NCBI GenBank assembly: GCA_963784415.1 | Contig: CAWARK010000011.1 | Location: forward strand, 236,113-300,112 | DNA length: 64,000 nt | Source of the DNA: UBA7672 sp963784415 | GTDB taxonomy: Bacteria > Pseudomonadota > Alphaproteobacteria > Caulobacterales > Hyphomonadaceae | Reading direction: 5' to 3' | In this document: in pieces, positions 44,002 to 52,352 of the stretch | Numbering within the stretch: position 1 is the first letter of the stretch | Layout of the letters: every line of letters begins with the position of its first letter | The notes under the pieces: generated by a model | Databases searched by the model: none | What the model saw: the letters and a program-made list of their open reading frames with translations, nothing else | What the model was told of the DNA's origin: nothing | Position numbers and translations under genes: made by a program

Positions 44002-44151
44002 GGGCGGGCCCCTGTGTTTACCGGCATTAACTGTGCGTTCGCACCCAGAACCTAGCTTCGCACACAAACGGTCGAAGAATCCTGAATGCAGGCGTGCATT
44101 TAGGGTCTGACCGTCCCGAAAGCCACCGGATTCGCGCAGGGACCGCACTCT

Positions 44152-46254
44152 ATGCCCGCGAAGAAACCACTGCCAGCGAAGACAGCCGGGGAGCGCGCCG
44201 CCCCCCGGTCTGCCAAGCGTCCTCCAGGCAAGAAATTGGGCCTTGCCGGCCGGGTCGCGATGGTTGCGGTCGTCGCCGCCTTTCTGGCGGCTATCGCCCA
44301 ATGGGTCGTCACGCCGCTCATGGCGCAGGGCGAGATCCGCAACCAACGGCAGATCGCAGTGGCCTCAGGCGTCGACCTGCTGGCCGATATTTCCCGCCTG
44401 CACGCCGAAGCGGGCCACTGGGGCGAAATCAGCAAACTGGTTGGTGCTCTTTCGGCCCAAACCGGGATGCCCGAGGGCCAGTCCGTCGTGCTCGATGCGG
44501 ACTGGAAGGTCATCGCGGAAAACGGCGCTGCCGTGAAACTGCCGGCGGCAGGCACGCTGCAGGCTCTGGCCAGCTCGTCCAACGGCATCTTCGTCGATGG
44601 CGAGCGCTACTACGCCGCTCGGCCCATCGTCTCGCAGGGCAAGACGTTTGGCTATGCGCTCTATTCCTTCGTCCCGCGCCCGTTCGTGAACACCTGGCTG
44701 CTGGTGGTGACGCTGAACGCGGTTGTGCTGTCGCTGGCGCTGCTGGCGATTGCGCCGCTGATCTATCGACTTGGACGTGGCGCGCTGAAGCCGGTCACCG
44801 ACCTTGAACGCCGCATCCGCCAGCGCGATCCCAGGGACAAGTCGAAGCTCGCGGACAGCTCCGACGATCGCCTGCTCAAGCCCCTGCTGACCGCAATCGA
44901 CGAAGTGCACGAACGTTCCGAAGCCGCGATGCGGCGTGCGCTCACGATGGCTTATACGGATCCGGTCACGCGCCTGCCCAATCGTCTGCGCTTCGTTTCC
45001 CGGCTCGATACCGTGGTCGCCAGCGGGCAGGGCGTGCATCTGGTTATCTGCGATCTCGACAAGTTCCGGCAGGTCAATGTCACCTATGGCCCGCACGTGG
45101 CGGATCTCGCCCTTGCCGTCGTGGCCGACCGTCTGCGCGCGGTAGCCGCCGCCTCGAAAGTTTCCGGCTTCTATATGGGCCGGATCGGCGCCGACCAGTT
45201 CGGGCTGCTCCTGCCAGGCGCAGCTGACCTCGACGTCGGGCCCTTTCTCAAAGGCGCCGGGGCCGTGATTGGCGAACCGATGACGCTGGACGACCAGGTT
45301 CTCCGCGTCACCGCCTCCTTCGGCGCCTCTTCCTCTCCCTCCGACGCTGCGACCGGCCCCGACCTCCTCAAGCTGGCCGAGGTTGCGCTCAAGGAAGCCA
45401 AGCGCGAGGGCACACAAGGCATCGCCTTCTTCGACCAGCGTCTCCTCGACAAGGCGCGGGCGCAGACCAAGCTCGAAGAAGAAGTCCGCGCCGGCATCGA
45501 GCGCGGCGAATTCGTGGCCGTGTTCCAGCCCAAGGTGAAGCTTGAAACCGGCGAACTTGTCGGCGCTGAAGCGCTGGCCCGCTGGCGCCGGCCGGATGGC
45601 GCGATCGTCTCGCCGGGCGTCTTCATCCCGATCGCCGAAGAGCTTGGCCTGATCGGCACGCTGGGCAAGCAGGTGATGCGCGATGCGTGCTTCGCGGCCG
45701 CCGGCTGGAACCGCAAGGGCATTATCTCGTCGGTCGCGGTCAACGTCTCGCCGCACCAGTTCGACGATCCGGATTTCGTCAGCTCCGTCTATCAGGCGCT
45801 CGACGATTCCGGTCTGCCGCCCAATCTGCTCGAGCTCGAGATCACCGAAAGCGCCGCCGTGGCCGACGCCGACCGCGTCGCCCGGACGATGTGGCCGCTG
45901 CGCAATCGCGGCGTCCGCCTTGCCATCGACGATTTCGGCACCGGCCACTCCAACTTCGCCGCCATCACGCGGCTGCCGTTCGATGTGTTCAAGATCGACC
46001 AGCAGTTCGTCCGCGCGCTGTCCACCGACCCGCACGCCCCCGCTATCGTCGAGATGATCCTCGCCATGGCCGAAGCGCTCGGCCAGGAAACCGTCGCAGA
46101 GGGCGTGGAAACGAAAGAGCAGGCCGACTTCCTGCTCCGCCGCGCCTGCACCATCGGGCAGGGCTACTACTACTCCCCCCCTCTCCCCGCCCCCGAATTC
46201 GACGCCTTCGTGCGGAGCTATCGTCCGAGGCCGGCGGATCGGTTTGCAGCGTAG
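44152..46254 (+). CDS. Membrane GGDEF/EAL protein, likely c-di-GMP phosphodiesterase
   Basis: A 700-residue inner-membrane signalling protein. Residues 30-55 and about 185-210 are membrane segments flanking a periplasmic sensor region; a short HAMP-like linker follows. The GGDEF domain (from ~265, YTDPVTRLPNR) has GADQF instead of GGDEF, so cyclase activity is doubtful. The EAL domain is intact: GAEALARW, NVSPHQF, LEITES, DDFGTGHSN, FKIDQQF and AEGVET. It would degrade c-di-GMP. It is divergent from hisB. Confidence 0.88.
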   Translation: MPAKKPLPAKTAGERAAPRSAKRPPGKKLGLAGRVAMVAVVAAFLAAIAQWVVTPLMAQGEIRNQRQIAVASGVDLLADISRLHAEAGHWGEISKLVGALSAQTGMPEGQSVVLDADWKVIAENGAAVKLPAAGTLQALASSSNGIFVDGERYYAARPIVSQGKTFGYALYSFVPRPFVNTWLLVVTLNAVVLSLALLAIAPLIYRLGRGALKPVTDLERRIRQRDPRDKSKLADSSDDRLLKPLLTAIDEVHERSEAAMRRALTMAYTDPVTRLPNRLRFVSRLDTVVASGQGVHLVICDLDKFRQVNVTYGPHVADLALAVVADRLRAVAAASKVSGFYMGRIGADQFGLLLPGAADLDVGPFLKGAGAVIGEPMTLDDQVLRVTASFGASSSPSDAATGPDLLKLAEVALKEAKREGTQGIAFFDQRLLDKARAQTKLEEEVRAGIERGEFVAVFQPKVKLETGELVGAEALARWRRPDGAIVSPGVFIPIAEELGLIGTLGKQVMRDACFAAAGWNRKGIISSVAVNVSPHQFDDPDFVSSVYQALDDSGLPPNLLELEITESAAVADADRVARTMWPLRNRGVRLAIDDFGTGHSNFAAITRLPFDVFKIDQQFVRALSTDPHAPAIVEMILAMAEALGQETVAEGVETKEQADFLLRRACTIGQGYYYSPPLPAPEFDAFVRSYRPRPADRFAA

Positions 46255-46302
46255 AGCCTTGGACTTGCCTATTATTATTGCTATGCGCCGAGGAAACGGA
46301 AA

Positions 46303-46339
46303 TTATCGAAAAACGATAAACTTGCTTGCCGGCGCAAGC
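46303..46339. promoter_or_regulatory. Two small inverted repeats upstream of hslV
   Basis: TTATCG (46303-46308) / CGATAA (46314-46319) with a five-A loop, and GCTTGC (46324-46329) / GCAAGC (46334-46339) with loop CGGC, 40-76 bases before the hslV ATG. They could be an operator or part of a heat-shock promoter region; no clear sigma-32 consensus was identified. Confidence 0.4.
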
Positions 46340-46378
46340 GCAACGACATAGACTGCTCAACGGTCAGGAACTTGAGCA

Positions 46379-46927
46379 ATGTCGTCTGAGCCTATTTGGC
46401 ACTCCACTACCATTCTCGCCGTGAAGAAGGGCCGCAAGCTCGTCGTCATGGGGGATGGGCAGGTGTCGATGGGGCAGACCATCATGAAGGGCAACGCCCG
46501 CAAGGTCCGGCGTCTCGGCGAGAAGGGAGAGATCCTCGCAGGGTTCGCAGGCGCCACGGCGGACGCTTTCACGCTCTTTGAGCGCCTTGATCAGAAGCTC
46601 GAACGATTCCCCGGCAATCTCCAGCGCGCCGCCGTGGAACTCGCCAAGGACTGGCGCACTGACAAATACCTCCGCAACCTCGAGGCGCTCATCATCGTGG
46701 GCGACGCGACATCACTGCTCGTCATCACGGGCAGGGGCGACGTGCTTGAGCCGGAGCATCCGATCGCGGCCATTGGTTCAGGGGGCAACTATGCGCTGTC
46801 CGCCGCACGAGCGCTGTACGAGTACGAAGACGATGCCGAAAAGATCGCACGCAAAGCGATGACGATCGCGGCCGAAGTCTGCGTTTACACAAACAGCAAT
46901 TTCGTCGTGGAGACCCTGGATGTTTGA
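46379..46927 (+). CDS. hslV: ATP-dependent protease peptidase subunit HslV
   Basis: Threonine peptidase of the HslVU (ClpQY) complex. The 182-residue protein has HSTTILAVKKG near the start (maturation exposes the catalytic Thr10), VVMGDGQVSMGQT, KVRRLGEKGEILAGFAGATADAFTLFERL and AIGSGGNYALSAARAL. AGGA precedes the ATG by nine bases. The last 8 bases overlap the start of the next gene, a membrane protein that separates it from hslU. Confidence 0.96.
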   Translation: MSSEPIWHSTTILAVKKGRKLVVMGDGQVSMGQTIMKGNARKVRRLGEKGEILAGFAGATADAFTLFERLDQKLERFPGNLQRAAVELAKDWRTDKYLRNLEALIIVGDATSLLVITGRGDVLEPEHPIAAIGSGGNYALSAARALYEYEDDAEKIARKAMTIAAEVCVYTNSNFVVETLDV

Positions 46928-48074
46928 CAAGACTGACATACGCGCAGCCGTAGAGGCTGGCGCGATCGGCGATGAGGCAGCCAAACGCTTCGAAGCTTTC
47001 CTCAAGGCGCGCAACGATCCGGATCGCATGCTTGATCCTGAAAACCTGCGCTTCCTTACGAACTTCAACGATGTGTTCCTGACCATCGGCATCGTCGTGC
47101 TCATGACGGGGCTGGGCTTCCTGTCGGCGATCTCGGTCACCAACATGCTCGGCCTTTCCAGCATGGCGGAGCCGAACTCAATGGTCGCGGCGCAAGCCAT
47201 TGCGGACAAGGTCCGCTGGGCGTTGATCCTCACGCCGCTCCCGCTGATCGTCGGCGCGTGGTTGCTAGCGGAATACTTCTGCGGCAAGCGCCGTCTGCTC
47301 CTGCCATCCATGGCGCTGGCTATCATCATCACCTGGGCGTCCGGCGTCCTGGCTGCCGGCCTTGCAAGCTTCATGGTCGATCCCGTCATCGAGGCTGGCC
47401 ACGTCGAGAGCGGCATGAACCCGTGGAACATTCTCACCGGGCTCAGCTATTCCGGCTTTGCCGCCGCGGTCGCCGCTTCGGGTCTCTTCTTCTGGCGCTT
47501 CCGCCTGCCATTCTCGCTCTTCCTGCTTGCCGGTGCGATCGCGGGCCTGTTCTACACCGCTGTCGCGCAGTTCGCCGGCATCGGTCAGGTTGGCAGCGGC
47601 GCAGCCATGCTGGTCGTTGGCCTCGCCACGCTCGGCACGGCCATCGCGTTCGACATGAGGGATCCGACGCGCTCGACGCGTTCGTCCGATCATGCCTTCT
47701 GGCTGCACATGGCCGCCGCTCCGCAGATCATCCTCGGCGTGCGCGGCCTCCTGCTTGGTTCGGGCTTTGCTCCGGCCAGCACGGCCGAGGCCACGATGAT
47801 GCTGGTGGTGCTGATCGCGTTCGCCGTCCTGTCGCTGGCGCTGAACCGCCGCGCCCTGATTGTTTCGGGCCTCGTCACGTTCGCCACTACCCTCTGGGTG
47901 CTGGTCAACGAGTTCGGCGGTGGCGGCGTCAACACGCTGATGCTGACGGCCTTGATCATCGGCGGCGCCATCGTCCTTCTGGGCGGCGGCTGGCGCACGG
48001 CGCGTCGCGGTCTCCTGAAGGTGTTCCCGCAGGAAGGCGCGCTCGGCCGCATCTTCCCGCCCGAACCTGCGTAA
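46920..48074 (+). CDS. Multi-pass membrane protein, DUF2157-like
   Basis: A 384-residue protein. The first 45 residues are soluble and helical (DIRAAVEAGAIGDEAAKRFEAFLKAR), like the N-terminus of DUF2157 proteins. About ten hydrophobic segments follow, among them VFLTIGIVVLMTGLGFL, LLLPSMALAIIITWASG and LIIGGAIVLLGGG. No catalytic motif is seen. It overlaps hslV by 8 bases and precedes hslU by 91 bases, so it is expected to share their transcript. Function unknown. Confidence 0.72.
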   Translation: MFDKTDIRAAVEAGAIGDEAAKRFEAFLKARNDPDRMLDPENLRFLTNFNDVFLTIGIVVLMTGLGFLSAISVTNMLGLSSMAEPNSMVAAQAIADKVRWALILTPLPLIVGAWLLAEYFCGKRRLLLPSMALAIIITWASGVLAAGLASFMVDPVIEAGHVESGMNPWNILTGLSYSGFAAAVAASGLFFWRFRLPFSLFLLAGAIAGLFYTAVAQFAGIGQVGSGAAMLVVGLATLGTAIAFDMRDPTRSTRSSDHAFWLHMAAAPQIILGVRGLLLGSGFAPASTAEATMMLVVLIAFAVLSLALNRRALIVSGLVTFATTLWVLVNEFGGGGVNTLMLTALIIGGAIVLLGGGWRTARRGLLKVFPQEGALGRIFPPEPA

Positions 48075-48100
48075 CGACAGAACCCGCTTGCTGAGATAAG

Positions 48101-48147
48101 CAGGCATGAGCTAGCGAAACGGCTTGCCGCACACTAGCTCATGCCTG
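48101..48147. other. Long hairpin just upstream of hslU
   Basis: CAGGCATGAGCTAG (48101-48114) and CTAGCTCATGCCTG (48134-48147) are perfect 14-base inverted arms with a 19-base loop. The hairpin ends 18 bases before the hslU ATG and 8 before the AGGA ribosome site. No T-run follows, so a simple intrinsic terminator is unlikely. Confidence 0.75.
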
Positions 48148-48165
48148 TCTCATTTCAGGAACGTC

Positions 48166-49470
48166 ATGTCCGAATTCACCCCGCGCGAAATCGTCTCAGA
48201 GCTTGATCGGTTCATCGTCGGCCAGCCCGAGGCAAAGCGCGCCGTCGCCCTCGCCCTGCGCAATCGCTGGCGCCGCAAGCAGCTCGCCGATGGCCTGCGC
48301 GAGGAAGTGACGCCCAAGAACATCCTGATGATCGGGCCCACCGGCGTCGGCAAGACGGAGATCTCGCGCCGCCTGGCCCGCCTCGCGAAAGCGCCATTCC
48401 TGAAAGTCGAAGCCACCAAGTTCACCGAGGTCGGCTATGTCGGCCGCGACGTCGAACAGATCATCCGCGACCTCGTCGAGATCGCCATCGGCATGGTGCG
48501 CGAACGTCGCCGCAAGGAAGTGCAGGCCAAGGCCGAAGCCAAGGCCGAGGAACGCGTGCTCGATGCGCTGGTCGGCGCCACCGCACAGCCCTCCACGCGC
48601 GAGAGCTTCCGCATAAAACTCCGGGCAGGGCAGCTCGACGACAAGGAGATTGAGGTCGATGTCGCCGACACGGCCTCTCCCTTCGGCGGCATGGAAATCC
48701 CCGGCCAGCCCGGCGGCATCGGCATGATCAACCTGTCGGACATGCTGTCGAAATCCTTCGGCGGCCGCACCAAACGCATCCGCACCACGGTGAAGGACGC
48801 CCACAAGCCGCTGATCGAGGAAGAATCCGACAAGCTGCTGGACAGCGAATCCGTCACCCGCGAAGCCCTGCGCGTCACCGAAGAAGACGGCATCGTTTTC
48901 CTCGACGAGATCGACAAGATCGCCTCCCGCTCCGAACGCGCCGGCGCAGATGTTTCGCGTGAAGGCGTGCAACGCGACCTGCTGCCGTTGATCGAAGGCA
49001 CCACCGTTTCCACCAAACATGGCCCGGTGAAGACGGACTACATCCTGTTCATCGCCTCGGGCGCGTTCCACGTCGCCAAGCCGTCGGATTTGCTGCCCGA
49101 ACTCCAGGGCCGCCTACCGATCCGCGTCGAGCTGAAGGCGCTCAGCCGCGATGACCTCAAGCGCATCCTCACCGAGCCGGAAGCCAGCCTCATCACGCAG
49201 TATGTCGCCCTGATGAAAACCGAAGGCGTCGATCTCACCTTCGAGCCCGACGCCATCGAAGCCATCGCCGACATCGCGGTGCAGGTGAATGACAGCGTCG
49301 AGAATATCGGCGCCCGCCGCCTGCACACCATCCTCGAACGCGTGCTCGATGAAATCAGCTTTTCCGCATCCGAAAAGCCGGGCCAGGCCTTCAGTATCTC
49401 TGGCGCCTACGTCCGCGAGAAAGTCGAAGCGATGGCCGGTAACAAGGACCTGTCGAAATACATTCTCTGA
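48166..49470 (+). CDS. hslU: ATP-dependent protease ATPase subunit HslU
   Basis: AAA+ unfoldase of HslVU, 434 residues. It has FTPREIVSELDRFIVGQPEAKRAVA, Walker A GPTGVGKTEISRRLA near 60, VGYVGRDVE, an I-domain, Walker B IVFLDEIDKIA, ASGAFHVAKPSDLLPELQGRLPIRVEL and the C-terminal sensor/HslV-docking tail KDLSKYIL. ATG at 48166 has AGGA five bases upstream. Upstream is a strong hairpin; downstream the MBL gene starts after 8 bases. Confidence 0.97.
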   Translation: MSEFTPREIVSELDRFIVGQPEAKRAVALALRNRWRRKQLADGLREEVTPKNILMIGPTGVGKTEISRRLARLAKAPFLKVEATKFTEVGYVGRDVEQIIRDLVEIAIGMVRERRRKEVQAKAEAKAEERVLDALVGATAQPSTRESFRIKLRAGQLDDKEIEVDVADTASPFGGMEIPGQPGGIGMINLSDMLSKSFGGRTKRIRTTVKDAHKPLIEEESDKLLDSESVTREALRVTEEDGIVFLDEIDKIASRSERAGADVSREGVQRDLLPLIEGTTVSTKHGPVKTDYILFIASGAFHVAKPSDLLPELQGRLPIRVELKALSRDDLKRILTEPEASLITQYVALMKTEGVDLTFEPDAIEAIADIAVQVNDSVENIGARRLHTILERVLDEISFSASEKPGQAFSISGAYVREKVEAMAGNKDLSKYIL

Positions 49471-49478
49471 GAGGCTCC

Positions 49479-50393
49479 ATGCTGCGCATCCCGCTCGTTT
49501 GTCTCGCGCTGCTCACCGCCAGCTGCGCGGGCGCGCCGGATGCGGCTGAACGCAAGCCCCTGTTTCAGCACTGGATCGACGGGACCGATCCCGCCGAGCC
49601 GCAGACACAGCTGCAACGCTACGATGCCGATACCTTCGTCATCCGTCAGTCCGTCCTCACCAATCCTGAAGCGCCGTTCCTCTATCTGCTGTTCGGAAAG
49701 GACAGGGCGCTGCTGCTCGACACCGGCGCGGGCGGCCTGAAGATCAGGCCCGCTGTCGACGCCGCAATCGATCAATGGCTGGCCGAACACAAGCGCACAT
49801 CCATCCCGCTCGTCGTCGCCCACTCTCACGGCCATGGCGACCATCACGCGGGCGACGCCGAGTTCACGGACCGGCCAGACACCACCGTCGTCGGCCTGCT
49901 GCCCACTGACGTCGCCGCTTTCTTCGGAATCACCGACTGGCCCAACACACTTGCGAAGTTCGATCTTGGCGGTCGTGTGCTGGATGTGATCCCGACGCCG
50001 GGCCACCATCCCGCGCACATCATGCTCTACGATGCGCGCACGCGCCTGCTGCTATCCGGCGACACGCTCTATCCGGGACGTCTCTACATCCCCGCCAATC
50101 TGCTGGGCGATTTCCAGGCCAGCACGGATCGCCTGGCGGCTTTCCTCGAAACGCACAAGGTCAGCCATGTCCTCGGCGCTCATATCGAGCTGACGCAGGA
50201 GCCCGGCGTCGACTTCAAGCAGAACGTTCGCCAGCATCCGTCCGAACATGTGCTCGAGCTTCCAGCCGCCGACATCGCCGAACTCCGCGACGCGGTGAAA
50301 GCGATGGGCGCAACGGTCGTTCGCGACGTCCACGACGACTTCATCGTCTTCCCGCTGCCGCCGCGCCCGCCGACGCCGCCAAAGGCGCAATAG
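49479..50393 (+). CDS. Metallo-beta-lactamase fold lipoprotein
   Basis: A 304-residue MBL-fold hydrolase with a lipoprotein leader (LLTASC, Cys16). The metal motif HSHGHGDHHAGD supplies HxHxDH; further ligands are TPGHHPAH and LLSGDTLYPG. The fold continues to VLGAHIELTQ. It resembles periplasmic/outer-membrane MBL hydrolases of unknown substrate; it lacks hints of a beta-lactamase. It follows hslU closely and may be on its transcript. Tail PRPPTPPKAQ is proline rich. Confidence 0.82.
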   Translation: MLRIPLVCLALLTASCAGAPDAAERKPLFQHWIDGTDPAEPQTQLQRYDADTFVIRQSVLTNPEAPFLYLLFGKDRALLLDTGAGGLKIRPAVDAAIDQWLAEHKRTSIPLVVAHSHGHGDHHAGDAEFTDRPDTTVVGLLPTDVAAFFGITDWPNTLAKFDLGGRVLDVIPTPGHHPAHIMLYDARTRLLLSGDTLYPGRLYIPANLLGDFQASTDRLAAFLETHKVSHVLGAHIELTQEPGVDFKQNVRQHPSEHVLELPAADIAELRDAVKAMGATVVRDVHDDFIVFPLPPRPPTPPKAQ

Positions 50394-50541
50394 AAACGCC
50401 GGACGCAGCCGGCAGCTGCGCTATGGCGGGATCACCCCTGCTCATCGGCGCTCTCAGGCCTCACGGCGTCGCCGCGCAAGGCCGCATCTCCATCTACACA
50501 AAAGGGGGATCCACCTCCCTTTGAATGAGAAAGATACGCCA

Positions 50542-50820
50542 ATGCTGAAGCGCTTTGTTATCGAACGCGACATCCCGAAAGTCGGCAGCTTCAACGCCGG
50601 ACAGCTGAAGGATGCAGCCTGCACCTCCAACGCGGCGCTCGCCAAGCTGGCGCCCAAGGTTCAGTGGGAGCATTCCTACGTGACCGGCGACAAGACGTTC
50701 TGCGTCTATCTCGCCGAAGACGAAGCAGCGATCCACGAACACGCGAAGCTCTCGGGCTTCCCGGCCTCGAAGATCACGCCCGTCACCGGGATCATTGACC
50801 CGACCACCGCCGTGGGTTGA
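50542..50820 (+). CDS. DUF4242 family protein
   Basis: A 92-residue protein: LKRFVIERDIPKVGSFNAGQLKDAA, VQWEHSYVTGDKTFCVYLAEDEAAIHEHAKLSGFPASKITPV. The ending and the EHSYV...CVY motif are typical of DUF4242 proteins, some described as metal-binding. ATG at 50542 begins at the family's usual MLKRF; ribosome-site support is weak. A small hairpin (AAAGGG 50501-50506 / CCCTTT 50517-50522) lies just upstream. It is followed directly by the GlxA-like regulator, so a link between the two is possible. Confidence 0.8.
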   Translation: MLKRFVIERDIPKVGSFNAGQLKDAACTSNAALAKLAPKVQWEHSYVTGDKTFCVYLAEDEAAIHEHAKLSGFPASKITPVTGIIDPTTAVG

Positions 50821-50846
50821 TCGTGTCCCCAAAGGAAGCGAGCGCA

Positions 50847-51896
50847 ATGGGGTCGGGTAAACCAGCCGGCAGGAAACTGGATGTGTGCGTCGTCCTCCTG
50901 GACGATGGTTACGCGTCCACCGCCTTGATGCCAATCGAGGTGTTTCATTCTGCCGGCGCCCTGTGGCGAGAGCTGAAAGGCGAAGATCCTGAGCCTCGCT
51001 TCCGTGTCACGACTGCATCCATAGACGGCAAACCCATCCGCAGCCCCTATGGCGGCATGTCGATGACGCCGGAAAAAGCGATCGAAGATGTTGAGCGTGC
51101 AGACATCGTCATCGTGCCCACGTCGGGCCTGCAACTCGACGAAAAGCTGATCGAGAACAGCGCGCTCCTCCCCTGGCTCCGGCGGCACTATGCTGCCGGG
51201 GCCTATCTGGCGGGTGTCTGCATGGGCGCCGCCTACCTCGCTGAATCGGGTCTGATGGACGGCCGGCGCGGCACCACACACTGGGCGCTGGGGTCTGAAT
51301 TCATAAGCCGCTGGCCGAAGGTAGAGTGGCAGCCAGGCATGATCGTCACCGAGGACAGCCGCCTCCTTTGCAGTGGCGGCGTCACGGCGGCAGCCGACGT
51401 GTCGCTCTACCTCGTCGAAAAACTTTGTGGCCACGAGATCGCGATGCAGACGGCGAAGGCGCTGCTGCTGCCAATGCCACGCACGCACCAGTCGGGCTAT
51501 GCGGTGCTGCCGCTCTCGCCGCCACATGCCGACGACAGGATCCGTACCGTTGAATCCTTCCTGCAATCGAACTTCAGCACCGGCCACAGCAATGACGGGT
51601 TAGCCACAAACGCCGGCATGTCCGAACGCGCTTTCCTTCGCCGCTTCAAGGCCGCCACGGGCAGGGCGCCCGCCGGCTACCTGCAGGCCGTCCGCATCGA
51701 AGCCGCCAAGGCGATGCTCGAGCGCGAAGCGACGTCAGTGCAGGAGATCGCCATCGCCGTAGGGTACCAGGACGCGTCCTTCTTCCGCGAAATATTCAAG
51801 CGCGAAACCGGCATGTCGCCCATCGAATACCGCACCCACTTCGCTGCCGTGAACGTGCGCGCGCCCGATGCGATGAACCTCGACGCCGTAAAGTAA
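50847..51896 (+). CDS. GlxA-type transcriptional regulator (DJ-1/PfpI + AraC HTH)
   Basis: A 349-residue regulator. The N-terminal DJ-1/PfpI-like domain has VVLLDDGYASTALMPIEVF and the typical nucleophile-elbow region AGVCMGAAYLAESGLMDGRRGTTHW. From about 235 an AraC-type double helix-turn-helix follows: NAGMSERAFLRRFKAATGRAPAGYLQAVRIEAAKAMLE and VQEIAIAVGYQDASFFREIFKRETGMSPIEYR. ATG at 50847 follows GGAAG; upstream TTG/GTG starts are alternatives. The effector and targets are unknown; the DUF4242 gene upstream is a candidate. Confidence 0.86.
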   Translation: MGSGKPAGRKLDVCVVLLDDGYASTALMPIEVFHSAGALWRELKGEDPEPRFRVTTASIDGKPIRSPYGGMSMTPEKAIEDVERADIVIVPTSGLQLDEKLIENSALLPWLRRHYAAGAYLAGVCMGAAYLAESGLMDGRRGTTHWALGSEFISRWPKVEWQPGMIVTEDSRLLCSGGVTAAADVSLYLVEKLCGHEIAMQTAKALLLPMPRTHQSGYAVLPLSPPHADDRIRTVESFLQSNFSTGHSNDGLATNAGMSERAFLRRFKAATGRAPAGYLQAVRIEAAKAMLEREATSVQEIAIAVGYQDASFFREIFKRETGMSPIEYRTHFAAVNVRAPDAMNLDAVK

Positions 51897-51916
51897 CTTC
51901 AGTTCCTATATGGAAC

Positions 51917-52282
51917 TTATGCTGCCGCCGGCTTGCGGATCGGCATGTGCTTTTTGCCCCAGTCCTTCAGTCCGACTAGTGCCGGCGCGAAATCGCGCCC
52001 CTTCTCCGACAGCGTATACGCATACCGCAGCGGCTTTTGCGAATAGGCGTTCCTTTCCAGAACCCCGCTCTCAACCAGCCGCTTCAAGCGGTCCGACAGC
52101 ACGTGGCGCGTGACTCCCAGGCTCTTCTGGAACTCCTCGAACCTTGATTTTCCAAGGAAACAGTCGCGCACGATCAGCATTGTCCAGCGGTCGCCGATTA
52201 CCGACAGCGCTCGCGCGACGGGGCACCAGTCGGTCGCCAACTCGTCCCACTTGCTTGCTATCGCTTGTTTTGTACGTTCCAT
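51917..52282 (-). CDS. HxlR-family transcriptional regulator
   Basis: A 121-residue winged-helix regulator. WCPVARALSVIGDRWTMLIVRDCFLGKSRFEEFQKSLGVTRHVLSDRLKRLVESGVLER is the HxlR core (cysteine, then 'ALSVIGDRWT'), with LRYAYTLSEKGRDFAPAL forming the wing and dimer helix. Start 52282 has AGGG seven bases upstream; an earlier start at 52312 lacks one. It is divergent from an SDR gene, with a duplicated 20-bp element in the gap, the first copy covering its start codon. Confidence 0.88.
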   Translation of the reverse strand: MERTKQAIASKWDELATDWCPVARALSVIGDRWTMLIVRDCFLGKSRFEEFQKSLGVTRHVLSDRLKRLVESGVLERNAYSQKPLRYAYTLSEKGRDFAPALVGLKDWGKKHMPIRKPAAA

Positions 52283-52290
52283 TTTCGAAC
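52271..52290. promoter_or_regulatory. Candidate HxlR operator, copy 1
   Basis: TGTACGTTC, six bases, CGAAC. The inner GTTC...GAAC forms a dyad. It covers the start codon region of the HxlR gene. Its partner is exactly 50 bases to the right. Confidence 0.6.
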
Positions 52291-52320
52291 CCTGCACCGA
52301 TTGCGCGAACATGGAAAGGT

Positions 52321-52340
52321 TGTACGTTCTCTTTCCGAAC
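52321..52340. promoter_or_regulatory. Candidate HxlR operator, copy 2
   Basis: Second TGTACGTTC-N6-CGAAC element, 50 bases from copy 1, ending just before the GGAG ribosome site of the SDR gene. The equal spacing fits binding on one helix face. Confidence 0.6.
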
Positions 52341-52352
52341 GGAGAATTACCA

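Noticed and set aside
44365..46035. 556-residue minus-strand frame under the GGDEF/EAL gene
   Set aside because: The plus strand carries intact EAL motifs; the minus frame has no recognisable domain.
48951..48966. parS-like TGTTTCGCGTGAAGGC inside hslU
   Set aside because: Four mismatches to the 16-bp consensus, including the symmetric half; it is not near the other sites.
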